Shown: one piece after another, positions 44,647-56,344 of the stretch
Layout of the letters: each line of letters begins with the position of its first letter
Position numbering within the stretch: position 1 is the stretch's first letter
Source of the DNA: Piliocolobus tephrosceles
Taxonomy: Eukaryota > Chordata > Mammalia > Primates > Cercopithecidae
Assembly (NCBI RefSeq): GCF_002776525.5
Contig: NC_045441.1
Coordinates: 131,418,942 to 131,482,941, forward strand
Direction of reading: 5' to 3'
Length of the DNA stretch: 64,000 nt
Notes under the pieces: model-generated
What the model was told of the DNA's origin: nothing
Seen by the model: the letters and a program-made list of their open reading frames with translations, nothing else
Databases searched by the model: none
Program-made: the position numbers and the translations under genes

Positions 44647-47195
44647 TGACAAAGAAATCTACTGAAGATAGTCAGCTCATTTCTGTATACTGAAGTCTAC
44701 ATTTATCAGCTTTCTGCAATATGAGCCACTTTCAAATCTCCTAAAAGTTGCAAAAATCAGAATATGGAGAACACATATTTCTAAGCTCAATATGAAATAT
44801 GTAAAGTGACTAACTTGAACGTAAGAGTTGGACATTCAGAGTCCTCCTGTCATTTCTTCATTCCAACCATCACAAAACATCTACACCTTCTTCTCAGTAA
44901 CAAAAATAAGATGACATAAAATCGTTTTTCATAGTTAATAAATAATACCTATGTATCATGACATTGCATTTAATTTCTGTTAATGGTTGCTTTCAAATGA
45001 CTATAAATTAAACATTTATAATCTATGTAATAGAAATAATAAATGTAAATATTTTAAGTGGATACATGAGATTTTAATAGCCAAACAGGCTCACACCTGT
45101 AATCCCAGTTCAGGAGGCCAAAGTGGGAGGATCACTTGGGCCCAGGAGTTTGAGTCCAGCCTGGGCAATATAGGGAGACCCTGTCTCTATATTTTGAAAA
45201 ATAGTTATGCAGAAAAGTAACCTGAAATAGTCTGTAACAGGATGTCCCATCTGGCTTTGGTCTGAATTTCCATTTAGAAAACTGACAGCCACTGGTCCAC
45301 CTGCGGACACAGGTTCTTATGAATTGATGTGCATGTTGACTTTTGTGTTCTGTCAACATTAAAGGAAATATTTTGATTAGAGTCAGAGCCACAAGTAACT
45401 AGCAGGCAACTGAATATGGAGTTTATGCCATGGCCATTGTTCCCTTGCAGAGCTAAGAAACAAGTTGTGAGCACCAGTGAAAAGAGGCAAAGTCAGATGA
45501 AACTGAAATCTTCATGGGACTCTGTGCCCAAGAAAATCAACTTGACATGATTGGGCACAAGAGATGTTCCTTCCATCCTATGCTGCCAGAGCACACAGCA
45601 CAGTTCCCCCATGAGCTCTTGGGGAGCTGGAGGAGGGAGATAGCTCTGCTGGGCAGAGTCGTATTCCCATAGGAAGTCCAAAACGTAGAGGTAGGGATGG
45701 AGGTTTTCCTTCTAGAAAGGGTGGAATATTTTGTTTACAAAGGTACCCACACGCATGCCTTTCTCACGAAGACCCAAACTTTGGGGAATTGCCTAAATAT
45801 AATAAGGAGGTTAAATATTGGACAGCCCAAAATATGACCCACGTCCAAAACATGTGCCCTAAACCCATTCAACCCACTTCCTACGTGTTCTAGTTCTTCT
45901 CCAGCCTTCTGCCTCTTCCCCATTGTTCCTACCCTCTGTCCTCTCTCCTTTCTGCAGTGAGTTCCCTTTCTCCAGCGTAGCCGGTCCTGTCAGAAAAGAA
46001 GATGTAAAGTACTCATCCATTTGCTCCATTATATCCTTTGGACAGTTCTTGGCAGATGATAAAACATTCTGGTTTTTCAACTGTCCTGTAAAGAATCTAA
46101 AACAACAACCAGATTTCACATTACCTCCAGTGGGGCAAGATTCTTTCTATCAGTTTCATTCCAGCATCTCTTCCAGAGGCTGTTCATCTGATTTGGTCAA
46201 AAACACTTGCATAAAATAGTGAGATAAATCTTTATTTAAAATCTACTCTTTAAGAATGGTGGCTTCTTTATATGGTTATCATCATCACTACATGTAGCCT
46301 CTTATCGTTTCAGTTTCTTCCCTCCCTCCCTTGTCCCTTTCTTTCTTCCTTTGAAAACCTTCACATGTCAGCTGTGTGGTGCAATGGAGTAGCTACTGGG
46401 GACACTGGAAGAATAAAAACTGTATCTAGGGGTATACCTGTTATGCTCACAGAATTTTAGGACTGGACAGAGTGTTGAAAATAATTTATTTCAGCACATC
46501 CTACTATAGATGAGAAAATGACACACTGTATAAAGTATTTAAATATACATATTGACTAAATTGCTGACCCCCATGTAACATGTATTTTGTATCCTCAGTG
46601 TACAGGTAATGTGTGAATTGCTTTTTGTCTTGGTGGAATATAAGTATCATGAAAGTGAGCACATTGTCTACTCATGCTTTGTACTAAGCAGCCATTCAAT
46701 GACTACAAAGAAATAAAGCATGCTTGAGCAAGTTCCAAGGACAGTAATTCGTTTTCTTGCGTTTATTGTGCATCCCTAGTGCCAGTTGTGTATTCAATAA
46801 ATCACAATTGAACCACCTGGATCTGTCTTTGGAAGGGTTTCACCAGGAGATGATAGCATTACCAAAAATTCTGTGTGTGTGTGTGTGTGTTTGTGTGTGT
46901 GTGATGGATGCCTTCCTGGCAGTAGTGGTTCCTCGTGTTCCTCTTGGTGGTTGCTGACCTGGAGCTTCTGTTTCCTGAAACAACGGAAGATTTTGTTTAT
47001 AAACATACCAACATACATGCCTTTCCCACTAAGACCCAAACTTTGGAGAATTACCCACTAACTTAGGCCACTGAGGGCTAAGTGCTGGGCCTCACTGACC
47101 CCAGCAAGAGGAGCTGACCCCCTCCCCCTCCCCCAAGGCTGGGGTGGATGGAGGCTGGCAGAGAAGGGGAGGACTATCAGCAGAATAAATAGGGC
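44647..47195. other. Intergenic, with partial Alu and TG repeat
   Basis: No gene is supported. Bases 45083-45205 are a left Alu monomer only ('caggctcacacctgtaatccc'). An interrupted (TG)n lies at 46872-46903. Open frames such as 45923-46219 show no family signature. Confidence 0.55.
45083..45205 (+). mobile_element. Partial Alu (left monomer)
   Basis: Forward left-arm Alu or FLAM with 'gggaggatcacttgggcccagg', ending in an A/T-rich remnant. Confidence 0.75.
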
Positions 47196-47388
47196 AGTGG
47201 TTCTCAACTGGGGGTGACTCAGCGATGTCTGGAGAAACTTCTGGTTATCACATGAGGGAGGGCTACTGGCATCAGGTGGGCAGGGGCCAGGGAAGCTGCT
47301 AAGCCTCCTAGGTGCACAGTTCAGCCCCCGACAACAAACGATCATCTGATCCAACATATTAAGAATGTCCAGGTTGAGAAATCCCAGA
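47196..47388. mobile_element. MER5A-like DNA transposon remnant
   Basis: 'cagtggttctcaactggggg', 'gtctggagaaacttctgg', 'ctactggcatcaggtgggcag' and 'ggttgagaaatccc' follow the order of the MER5A (hAT-Charlie) non-autonomous element. It is ancient and non-coding. Confidence 0.75.
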
Positions 47389-47527
47389 CTAGGCATTGGG
47401 TTGTAAGTTTTATACCAAAAGGAGGGTGGCCTGTAGACAACTCAAGGACAGTACAGTCACCCATTTAGGTTTTGTCTTATTGCCATGTTGTTTACTTTCA
47501 TCTTCATTCATTCGCAGCACATGGTGA

Positions 47528-47826
47528 CTTTTTTGTTGTTGTTTTGAGATGGAGTCTCACTCTGTCCCCCTGGCTAGAGTACAATGGCGTGATCTCGTCT
47601 CACTGCAACCTCTGCCTTCCGGGTTCAAGCGATTCTGCTACCTTAGCCTCCCGAGTAGCTGGGGTAACAGGCACCCACCACTACACCCAGCTAATTTTTT
47701 GCATCTTTAGTAGAGACAGGGTTTCACCATGTTGGCCAGGCTGCTCTTGAACTCCTTATCTCGTGATTCACCCACCTCGGCCTCCCAAAGTGCTGGGATT
47801 ATAGGCATGAGCCACCTGGCCCGGCC
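47528..47826 (-). mobile_element. Alu, reverse
   Basis: Reverse-strand Alu with a GTT-rich head and 'ccacctggcccggcc' end. Confidence 0.88.
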
Positions 47827-48415
47827 CAGTGATTTCTCACTCACTAGCCCCATCCTGTTTCCTATTAGCTCTACTCCTTGGACAGATAAGAACATCACAG
47901 GGAGGAAGGTTGCAGTTTATTCTTCTCCATGTCCAACAACAGAGTTTGCTCCTATCATCACGGTCATGCATTTTAAGTGACTGCAGCTGGTAATCAGGTG
48001 AAACGTCAACCCTCAAGACAATCTCTTCTGAAATAGGAGAGGTCACTGTGCATTAGTCAGATATTCAAATGAGCAAATAGTCAAGAGAAAAAAAATAAAA
48101 AATAAAAATAAAAACAATGTCCTGCGTTATTGTGATGGGGGAGCAAAAGATGGAGAGAAGAAAACCAGCCTGACTCTGACAGAAGGGCCCAAAGGGAGAG
48201 GAAGGGAGGAGGTGGTCAGGTTCTGGATAAGGAGCGGGAAGGGAGGGGGCTGATGACACAGGAATGACTGTCAGAGACACATCCTGGAGGCGACAAGTCC
48301 ACCCTCTCAACTATTCTCAGAAATTCCAAAAACTCCTGTAAAGCAGCAAGTGCAGGGCATGAAAGGGAGGAGCCATGCTAGAGGAGAGCCTGGGAATGGA
48401 GACATGATTACAGAC
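47827..48415. other. Region upstream of TRBV3-2
   Basis: No gene is seen; unique-looking DNA leading to the TRBV3-2 promoter. Confidence 0.5.
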
Positions 48416-48425
48416 TGTGACCTCA
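48416..48425 (+). promoter_or_regulatory. Decamer-like promoter site of TRBV3-2
   Basis: TGTGACCTCA matches the AGTGAYRTCA consensus at 8 of 10 positions, about 105 bp before the start codon. Confidence 0.6.
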
Positions 48426-48529
48426 CTGGCGCAGCCCCTCTCAGCGGCAGTGGAAAGCACAGCCTAGACTTCTCACCACTGTACACCAGAATCCTGCCCT
48501 GGGCCTTCCCTGGTCTGCCTCATTCTGTC

Positions 48530-48989
48530 ATGGGCTGCAGGCTCCTCTGCTGTGTGGCCCTCTGCCTCCTCCAAGCAGGTGAGTCCTGGGCCCAGGTGGC
48601 ATCATCCTGTTGAAGTCCCTAAACCTTTTCACCATGACAACAACAGCAGGCTACCTCCTGGGATTTGCCTGAATTCTGCTTCTTTCCTTTACAGATCCAT
48701 TGGACACAGCCGTTTCCCAGACTCCAAAATATCTGGTCACGCAGACGGGAAAAAAGGAGTCCCTTAAATGTGAACAAAATCTGGGCCATAATGCTATGTA
48801 TTGGTATAAACAGGACTCTAAGAAATTTCTGAAGATAATGTTTATCTACAATAATAAAGAGCCCGTTTTAAATGAAACAGTTCCAAATCGCTTCTCACCT
48901 GACTCCCCAGACAAAGCTCATTTATATCTTCACATCAAGTCTGTGGCGCTTGGTGACTCTGCTGTGTATTTCTGTGCCAGCAGCCAAGA
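48530..48989 (+). CDS. TRBV3-2: T-cell receptor beta variable segment, TRBV3 family (TRBV3-2)
   Basis: Germline V segment opening the second duplicated unit. The leader exon is 48530-48578 (49 nt, MGCRLLCC), the intron 48579-48694 (gtgag donor, acag acceptor), and the V exon 48695-48989. It has the first Cys (LKCEQN), Trp (MYWYKQ) and second Cys (VYFCASSQ). 'PLDTAVSQTPKYLVTQ' and 'KKFLKIMF' are TRBV3 family marks, and framework 3 carries an NET sequon. No lesion is seen. The number -2 is by position: the DNA that follows it also opens the window, implying another TRBV3 just to the left. Human TRBV3-2, as I recall, is defective; this copy looks intact. Confidence 0.94.
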
Positions 48990-49028
48990 CACAGCCCTGC
49001 AGAGTCACCACATCCCTGTGCACAAACC
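48990..49028 (+). other. V-23-RSS of TRBV3-2
   Basis: Heptamer CACAGCC (48990-48996), 23-bp spacer, nonamer GCACAAACC (49020-49028). Confidence 0.93.
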
Positions 49029-51854
49029 TCCCGGCTCAGCCAGGAAGCTGTGGGCCAGTGTGTGCACCTGCACCCAAGGCTCCAGTCTCCACTCCCTGAC
49101 AGCCTCTGATGGAGTTTCAGTCTGTAGCACAGCCGGATAGTGCACCTGATGTAGCAATTCTCCATTTTATGTACACAGAACTCTCCAAATTCTGTTTATC
49201 AGCCAAAGCAGGGGTTCACAACAAAGTCAGCAAAGTATCAGGGCTCAACTAACAAAACAGGAGCCTGTCCCATGCACTGAAGATCTTAACTGATGGGAGA
49301 AGCCATTTCTTATCTTTGTTGGCTTCACATATGGGTACATATTTTACCTAACGTTATGATTACAAACGCAGTGTTGGTAAAAATGGTTGATGAGCATAAG
49401 CATAAAGGAAGGGGAAGGAAAGCATTCCTAAGATCAAGAGACAATTTGGATTATCAGTGAGTACTTTATTTAACAGAGAAATATTAGGAGAGGCATGAAA
49501 TTCCATGGCAATAGGTAGACTGGAAAGTGTTGAGGAGAAGCCAGTGGAGGCAGCCTTGTGCCTTGTAGACTCCTTTTCTTCAAGAAGGGTGACCAGCAAG
49601 AGTCTCTCCCAATTCTGATGAACGTCTTCTTGAACTCTCCTCAACAGCAAGTGATAGCTTGATGACAGGGGATATTGGGAGACATGGAAAGGACTTTGGA
49701 AACAAATCCCTAGGTAGTGGTGAGCCACTGGTCCTTACTCCAAGTGAAACAACATGATGAAACTGATATTTTGGTACAGGAACACTGGTAGTAGTATGGA
49801 TCAGAAAGGAGATAGATTGTGGGGTGGTCTGAAGGATTAGGAGACTTCTAAATATCCTCCATGAAAGAAAGGGTTTATGTAAAGCATTGTGGACAATATA
49901 CACTTGAGACTCTGGATTATGTTGTCTCTTGGAAAGTGTTGGGTTTTATTCTGGGAGGGTTAAATGTAGGACTTGCTACAGTCTATTTCAGCTTCGCCCT
50001 CCCTCTTAGAGAGCCCCAGCACGTGGTCATCATTGCTAGCGCATGGCCTTCCCAGGGTCTTAGTGGAATCACAGTGTATTCACCACATCACTCCACTGTA
50101 ACTGGGTCTGAATGCCCTGGCTCTTCTGAAATCTCTACCCATGTCTTCAGCCTTCCAGAACTTGTTCTCTGCTCAGCCTTCGGGTCCGCCACCCTCTGCA
50201 TACACAATTTAGGATCTGGCTCAGGAAAAAAAGGGGGGGCGGGTTTCTTACATATGATTTTTGGGTTCCTTTTTTATTACACTGTGTCCTAAATCCCAAC
50301 TGTCTTGGAGTCAGTTATGTCCTAGCTTCAATCACATATAGTACTGCTATTTGGTGCAGACATGTTTACTTGACTTTATTTCACGTTTACCATTCCACTC
50401 TTCACTCTTCTTTCTCACAACTCTGACTGGCCTGAGGTCATTCTCCTCTTCAGATCCATCCCGAATTCAGATGACTTAAACTCACCTATCACCCACCCTG
50501 TGCTTTGAGAAAGGTTTATGTTAGCTACTGACTTCAGGGCAGTCAAGCCTTTCATTGTCATTGTTATTCAAGGTAGGTTGAATTCCATTAAAAAAAAAAA
50601 TTCCTTGAAATTTGGTTCACTTATTGAGAGCGACACAATGCAATCAAATTTTTTTTAATTCATTTTTTTTTTCTTTTTTGGTGGAAGGGCCAAGAATTGT
50701 TTCCTTGCTGAAGCAGACTCCTATCATAATAACTTTAATAGTAACAACATCAGCCTTTAAATCAGGTTGATGTTAGGTTCTTATCTAAGAATGAAATAAA
50801 TCCAACCATAGCAGGTTGAAGGTCTCTCATGTGGAACCTGTTTAGGAAGAGACGATTCAACCACTTTTCTTAAATTCTGATGTACATGCCTTTACATTCT
50901 TTGCTTTAAGGGCCACATAAAAATAATCCAAAACAATTTACACATGAGAATATTAGCGATCTAATACTTTCCTCCTGGCCCAGCACATCTCCAAGTTTGA
51001 AAATCTCTAAATTATCAACCCGTAGTTTCATCATGGTAATGCGTTTCTACCCCCAACATAGATTTTTATGTAACTGATTTATAACTACAACCCTAACCCT
51101 ACAATCAAATTGTCATTACAAAACAGTAACAAATATGTACTATAACAGTAGATGGTTCAAATCACTTAGGGATTACGAATCATTTCATTTTTGTGTTTAT
51201 TTGTACTTATCTTTTGTGTTTATTTATTATGTCAGCTTCAAGCTGATTCCCCTTTCCCGTGCTCCCCACACCTTGAGTTGTTCTTTTTCAGCATCCTGTG
51301 TATGTTAGCCCTAAACCCAGCCAAGCCCCATGCCCTCCACTTCAGGGACAGAGGGTGGCTCATCCCTGTCGTGTCCTGCAGCTCCCTCCCCAGTGCCTGG
51401 TTGCTGGTTGGCATCATAGTCATACCCTTGAATGATGGGCGTTGGTCCACACTGCATCCGTGGTCATGCAGTCATCCTGCCTCCACAGAACCGGGCAAAA
51501 AGGGCTCTACTGTGCTTAGACATTGAGGGAAGGGACATTTTGAGTGGCGCTGTCTTGTGTGATCCCACAGGGGAGAAGGAGATTCCTTGAATGGGAGTGG
51601 TCTGTCCTTGAGAGGAATCCTGAAAGACAGGGGAACAGAGATAGAGGGAGGATCCACATAATGAGGAAGCAGCTAAGAGCAAAGAGCCTCTGCCAGAGGA
51701 ATATCCTTGGGGGATAAAAAACTGGCTCTGCCCTTTCCGCCCAGCCCATTCATCCCAGCCCAGACAATTCAAATCGACCTTCTATCAGGACCCAGAAAGG
51801 ATGTAAAACCTCCAGGAATAAATATTCCCTGGGTCTGGGGAAGCTGTCAGGGGC
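49029..51854. repeat. Duplicated TRBV3-to-TRBV4 spacer, unit 2 copy
   Basis: No gene is supported. Bases 49496-51854 align with 1-3291, except that near 51200-51235 about 0.9 kb present in unit 1 (the Alu fragment and the CTCF-like element at 2511) is missing. Confidence 0.8.
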
Positions 51855-51864
51855 AGTGACATCA
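51855..51864 (+). promoter_or_regulatory. TRBV promoter decamer of TRBV4-2
   Basis: AGTGACATCA, 48,563 bp from its TRBV4-1 partner, the same offset as the start codons. Confidence 0.85.
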
Positions 51865-51959
51865 CAGGAAAAACCACCAACCAGGGCCAAGGAGACCAGA
51901 GCCCAGCCCCTTGCCCAGAGGACCCCAGTCAGAGGCCTCATCTCAGACCTGAGGCTAAC

Positions 51960-52413
51960 ATGAGCTGCAGGCTGCCCTGCTGTGTGGTTCTCTGTCTCCT
52001 GGGAGCAGGTGAGTTGGGTTCAAATCAGCTGTCCTCGATCGCCAAGCATTTTCCTTGTGATTGCAGCAACAACCCTCCTCCTGGGCTCTGCCTGAATTTT
52101 GTCCCATTCCCCCCACAGTCCCCATGGAAACTGGAGTTACGCAGACACCAAGACACCTGGTCATGGGAATGACAAATAAGAAGTCTTTGAAATGTGAACA
52201 ACATCTGGGGCACAGGGCCATGTACTGGTACAAGCAGAAAGCTAAGAAGCCGCCAGAGATCATGTTTGTCTACAACTTTAAAGAACGGGCTGAAAACAAC
52301 AGTGTGCCAAGTCGCTTCTCACCTGAATGCCCAGACAGCTCTCACTTACACCTTCACATACACACCCTGCAGCCAGAAGACTCAGCCCTGTATCTCTGCG
52401 CCAGCAGCCAAGA
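51960..52413 (+). CDS. TRBV4-2: T-cell receptor beta variable segment, TRBV4 family (TRBV4-2)
   Basis: Germline V segment, second TRBV4 copy. The leader exon is 51960-52008 (MSCRLPCC; Gly to Ser at codon 2), the intron 52009-52118, and the V exon 52119-52413. All exon and intron lengths equal those of TRBV4-1. The first Cys (LKCEQH), Trp (MYWYKQ) and second Cys (LYLCASSQ) are present. CDR2 reads FKERAENN, close to what I recall for human TRBV4-2/4-3 (FKEQTENN), whereas TRBV4-1 has YEKLSINE. By my count the V exons differ at 32 of 295 sites, 12 of them within a 27-nt CDR2 window. The reading frame is intact, there is an NNS sequon, and it should be functional. Confidence 0.95.
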
Positions 52414-52452
52414 CACAGCCTTGCAGAGTCGCCGCTTTCCTGTGCAGAAACC
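52414..52452 (+). other. V-23-RSS of TRBV4-2
   Basis: Heptamer CACAGCC (52414-52420), 23-bp spacer, nonamer GCAGAAACC (52444-52452). Confidence 0.93.
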
Positions 52453-53535
52453 TTCGGGGTCTGCCAGGAAGCTGTGGGGGCCATGGAGGGCTCGGGTGAG
52501 CATTTCCTGCAAGAGCCCCGACAGAAGCTTCAGAACATCATAGCACCTGCTAATTCATCCATGTGGCAACTTTACATCCTGTGCACATATTTAGAGTGTG
52601 GGTTTTCTTTAGCGTGTGACTCTGCCCTGTCAACTGCTTTGAAAACGATAAACACATTCAGATCTAGTCTTTTTAAAATCCCTTTTTAAATTGTAAAGTA
52701 AAGCAAGCATGCTATAAGGGGATTGTTTAGTTTAAGATTTTATAAGACCCTCTAAACAACCACCTGCGTCACCGCAGAGTCATACCCTGCAATGGGCCAC
52801 GCAGTGTCCTGTGAGGAGCCAAGCTCTTCTGACACTTTATGTCTGGTGGTCTCCAAGCCTCTCTTTCTCAGGAACCAAGGGGTCCCTTCTGTCATAAGTT
52901 GCTGACACCCAAGGTCAAGCAGCACTGGGTTTGGGGGAGTCATAGAGGTAACTTCCAGGCAAGGGTCCCAGGGCAGGAGGCAGCTGGAGAGCACAGTAGA
53001 CAACCCAGGTTTTGGGGAATGGATTTGAGAAATACGTCAAACCAGTTCTGTTATTCTATCTTCCTTCTTGTCTATTCTCTAATTTTCTTACTTAAACTGA
53101 AATCTACAGCATCAATTCCAGCCCTGATCAAGCTCCATATCTGCACAGACACCTTCTCTGAATCATGCAGGAAGCAAACTTGCCTCTGTCCACTCCCATC
53201 CGTTCAGATCCCGTGGACCATGGTCTGGAAGTTTCCTCACTCATCTACTCTCCTTCTCTTGACCTGAAGTGTCCTTGGTTTAAGATCACAACTCCTCACT
53301 GGATTTCCTCTCCACACTGACACTGGAAGACGATGTTTTCTCCTTTTGGTCTCTTTATTCCCAGCATGTTAAATCATCAGGCCTCAGAGTTCAGTGTCTC
53401 TAGCCTTACATTGGCCTTTAGGGAGGAGAGTGGGTCCTGGCCATTCTTTTCGTGTCTTAGCTTGCCTAGGTCTCCTGAATTCTGTGTTTCTTGGGGGCTC
53501 CTCAACTGCACTATTTCACACAGGGTCTGCAGGAC
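52453..53535. repeat. TRBV4 3' flank, paralogous to 3890-5235
   Basis: Starts with the 142-bp block identical to 3903-4044 and then aligns, minus the unit 1 Alu, up to about 53455. No gene is supported. Confidence 0.8.
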
Positions 53536-53539
53536 TGCA

Positions 53540-53665
53540 CCGCAAGGAAACACAGAGGCCGAGCCTGGGGGCATCCATGCACTCCCAGGATACACAGAGG
53601 CCAAGCCTGGGGGAATTCGTGCACCCCCAGGAAACACAGAGGCCAAGCCTGGAGACATCCATGTC
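53540..53665. repeat. 42-bp minisatellite, three copies
   Basis: 'cacagaggcc' recurs at 53551, 53593 and 53635, a period of 42 bp. Because 42 is a multiple of three the open frame 53333-53818 reads a 14-residue repeat, but nothing else suggests a gene. Confidence 0.88.
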
Positions 53666-53814
53666 CAGTGTGCCATTAAGGCTCCCACTCCTCCAGTGCA
53701 GGATTCTGAGTCTGTGGCTGCAGCCGACACTCTGACCTCACAAGGTCTCCCCATTTGCACGGCTAATGACCAGAGCTTCAGCTGGGAGTGGCCTCAGCCC
53801 TGCCCAATTCTGCC

Positions 53815-54030
53815 ATGAAGAGACAGCAGGCTTCTATGTAGGGTGATCTTTGGTCTCTTTGGAGCACATGAGTCCTGGGAGTGCTTGGGAAATTCTTATC
53901 CTGTTTACCTAAGGCCAGTTCCAAAGTTATGTTTCATTCCATTTCAGGCCCCTGTTTACTCCATGGAACCTGGAGTCAGGTAAACCCCTAGCCACTATGT
54001 CACAGATGAGACAGAGCGTGGCTTGGAGGA
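53815..54030 (+). pseudogene. V relic downstream of TRBV4-2
   Basis: A leader-like ATG (53815) is followed by 'ggtctctttggagcac', with donor GT changed to AT. After about 80 bp comes an acceptor 'atttcag' and a V-exon start (53948) reading APVYSMEPGV, then a stop (TAA) and TPSHYVTDETER. This is the beginning of a TRBV framework 1. The similarity fades after about 54030, with no Cys, CASS or RSS. No counterpart is visible in unit 1, where L1-rich DNA occupies this interval. I cannot assign the subgroup. Confidence 0.65.
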
Positions 54031-54840
54031 CCCACTTTCTGATTCATAGATGGCTCCTTCTCACTCTATCCTCACATGGTAGGAGGGCCAGCTAGTGCTC
54101 TGGTGTCTCTTTGCAAGGGCACTAACCCCTTAGGCCTTCATGACCTCATTCCCTCTTAAAGGCTTTACCTCCTAATCTCATCACATCAGCGCTTAGAATT
54201 TCAACATATGAATTTCAAGGGACACAAGCACTCAGATGATAGAAATTATCTTTCTTTTGGTATTCTTGGTGTCCCGATGGTATCAGTTACTCTAATATGA
54301 TTTCTAAAATGAAAATGTAAATAAGATTGTCTCCATGCAAGGAGGGAGTCAGACAAGGTAGGATTTAAACCATTTCCACCATCCTGTTTTCTCATTGCAG
54401 TCTTGGGCTCACCACTCATATTCTTGATACTCCTGTGTGAAATAGCTTCAGTCTTCCTGAAAGATTATCATCGTTATTCGTTAGTTTCTGATATTGATGT
54501 TTCTTTCTTGTCTCATCGGGTTCATCTGGAGAAGGAGCCAGGAGACGATGCTAGTTCGCAACTTTAGGAGAAGTCAGATCCATGCTCTCATCTTTCAGTC
54601 ATTTTTACACTATTAGCTCGGCCTGCTTTTATGTGAAATATAATAGTTGTTTATCATGGGATATGAGCCATCTCTGAAGTAATCTATATATTCTGTTTTG
54701 TTTCTTTTTCTAGGTAAGGACTGGCCAGTAATCTGGTAATTTTATCTAATTGAACTCAAACATTTCTAGGTATTCATTTTACAGTAGAATAATGCACTAT
54801 TCCTTAATGTGACTGGCAGGGTGTGTGGGGAACCTGCAGA
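54031..54840. other. Spacer before the TRBV5 pseudogene
   Basis: No gene is seen. Bases 54060-54240 look like an old interspersed-repeat end ('tcctcacatggtagg', 'aatttcaacatatgaatttc') of a family I cannot name. Bases 54300-54790 align with 18950-19790. Confidence 0.55.
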
Positions 54841-54843
54841 GAT

Positions 54844-55130
54844 GATGACATCACAGCAGTCACATCACAGGCTGACATCCGATCTGAGATGCGATGCCCA
54901 AAACCAGTACCCCTGGCAGGGTGACTCCTGCCCAGCTCTGTCCCACCCGGCCATGGGCTCCAGGTGCCTCTGATGGGAAGGCCTTTGTCTCCTGGGACCC
55001 GGTGAGTCCTTGGACAGGTGGGATGTCTCTGAAGCAAGCCTCACCCAAGGCCCCCTCAGGCTCCCTCCGGTGTTCTTCCCCAGCCTCAGTCCCCTCCCTC
55101 ACAGACCCAGTGGATTCTGCTGTGCAGAAC
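54844..55130 (+). pseudogene. Truncated V relic before TRBV5-2, partner of 22206
   Basis: The same truncated promoter-leader-V-start unit as in front of TRBV5-1. It has a decamer-like GATGACATCA (54844-54853) and a leader 54953-55001 (49 nt, MGS start, stop at codon 7, here with an intact gtgag donor). After the intron comes the acceptor ccctcacag and a V start at 55105. It merges into the TRBV5-2 promoter. Confidence 0.78.
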
Positions 55131-55176
55131 AGAGAGCAGTGGACCTCAGGAGGCCTGCAAGGGAAGGACATAGGAC

Positions 55177-55186
55177 AGTGACATCA
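55177..55186 (+). promoter_or_regulatory. TRBV promoter decamer of TRBV5-2
   Basis: AGTGACATCA, about 105 bp before the former start codon, unchanged although the gene is dead. Confidence 0.8.
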
Positions 55187-55289
55187 CAGGATGCCCCTCC
55201 CACCAGGAAAAGCGAGGCTGAGAACTCAGCTCTTCCCCAGGAGGACCAAGCCCTGAGCACAGACACAGTGCTGCCTGCCCCTTTGTGCC

Positions 55290-56344
55290 ACGGGCTCCAA
55301 ACTGCTCTGTTGGGCGCTGCTTTGTCTCCTGGGAGCAGGTGAGTCCCTGCAGACAGGAGAGCACCCCATTCTGAGCCTGCCCTCACCCTGTGTTCTCCAC
55401 TTTACCTTGGGGAGGTACCACCACACTGTCTCCCATGCTCATCCTCCATCTGCTTTTCCCACAGGCCCAGTAGAGGCTGGAGTCACCCAAACTCCAAGAT
55501 CTCTGATCAAAACAAGAGGACAGCAGGTGACACTGAGCTGCTCCCCTGTCTCTGCGCACAGCAGTGTGTCCTGATACCAACAAGCTCCAGGTCAGGGCCT
55601 CCAGTAATTGTTAAAATGTCATAATGGGTTACAGAGAGTAAAAGAAAACTTCCCTGATCATTTCTCAGGGCACCACTTCCCTGACTATTGAAAAGACTAA
55701 AAGGTAGAAATGAAATCCACAGGCAGACAGTCCAGGCGGCACCCGGAGCCTGGTTAAAGATCGACCCCTGACCTAACCGGTTATGTTATCTATAGATTCC
55801 AGACGTTGTATGGACAAGCGTTGTGAAAGTCCTTGTCCTGTTCTGTTCTGTTCTGATTATCAGTGCTTGCAGCCCCCAGTCACGTACCCACTGTTTGCTC
55901 AATCAAAACCACCCCCCTCCCACCCATGGTTAAGCAAGCAGTTTGTCTAAAAAACAAAAACCCCGAGACGTTTGTGGTTTAAAAAAGGGCGGGAGCCAAT
56001 CAGAAACTGCCGAATGTTCAAACTTCAAAATGTCAACCAATCCCAATCTTGTAACTGCAAAAATGCCCTAATCTTCTGTAACCTGTTTGTGCCTTACTAT
56101 AAAAAGTAGACTTGAGCTGTGCTCGAGACCTCTCTCTTGCCCTCCTGACTACGCCTGTACGGAGAGAGGTCCGGGTTCGAACCTGCAATAAAGTGATCCC
56201 AGCCGCTTGGCTTTGACTTCGGTTTCTGGTGGTCGTCTTTGAGGGGGGTCTCGGAACTCAGGGCACAACACTATCACACTGAGCTGAACATGATCACCTT
56301 GGAGCTGGCAGACTTGGCCCTGTATCTCTGTCCCAGAAGTTTGG
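55290..56344 (+). pseudogene. TRBV5-2: TRBV5 family pseudogene (TRBV5-2) split by a solo LTR
   Basis: The leader exon 55290-55338 keeps its 49-nt length but starts with ACG, and codon 4 is AAA, so unlike TRBV5-1 no rescuing ATG exists. The intron ends at a normal acceptor and the V exon begins at 55465 (GPVEAGVTQTP). The first Cys is present (LSCSP). The conserved Trp codon is TGA (55572-55574) and more stops follow. At 55688 a 582-bp LTR is inserted in framework 3. The remainder (from 56271) reads on to LYLCPRSL, where CASS has become CPRS. The first RSS base is also mutated. It was therefore dead in several ways, and the order of the lesions cannot be read from one sequence. Confidence 0.92.
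55689..56270 (+). mobile_element. Solo LTR of an ERV1/gammaretrovirus-like element
   Basis: 582 bp running from TG to CA, flanked by a 4-bp target duplication CTAT (55685-55688 and 56271-56274). Removing the LTR and one CTAT restores the continuous TRBV5 exon, which fixes the boundaries. It contains CCAAT boxes (55996 and 56037), a TATA box (TATAAAA, 56098-56104) and a poly(A) signal (AATAAA, 56187-56192) in plus orientation. No internal viral genes remain, so the provirus was lost by LTR-LTR recombination. The exact family is not assigned. Confidence 0.9.

Noticed and set aside
53333..53818. 161-codon open frame with a 14-residue repeat, a possible novel protein
   Set aside because: The repeat is a 42-bp minisatellite whose length keeps all frames in phase; the reverse strand is open too. 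There is no leader, splice pattern or family signature, and the paralogous unit lacks it.
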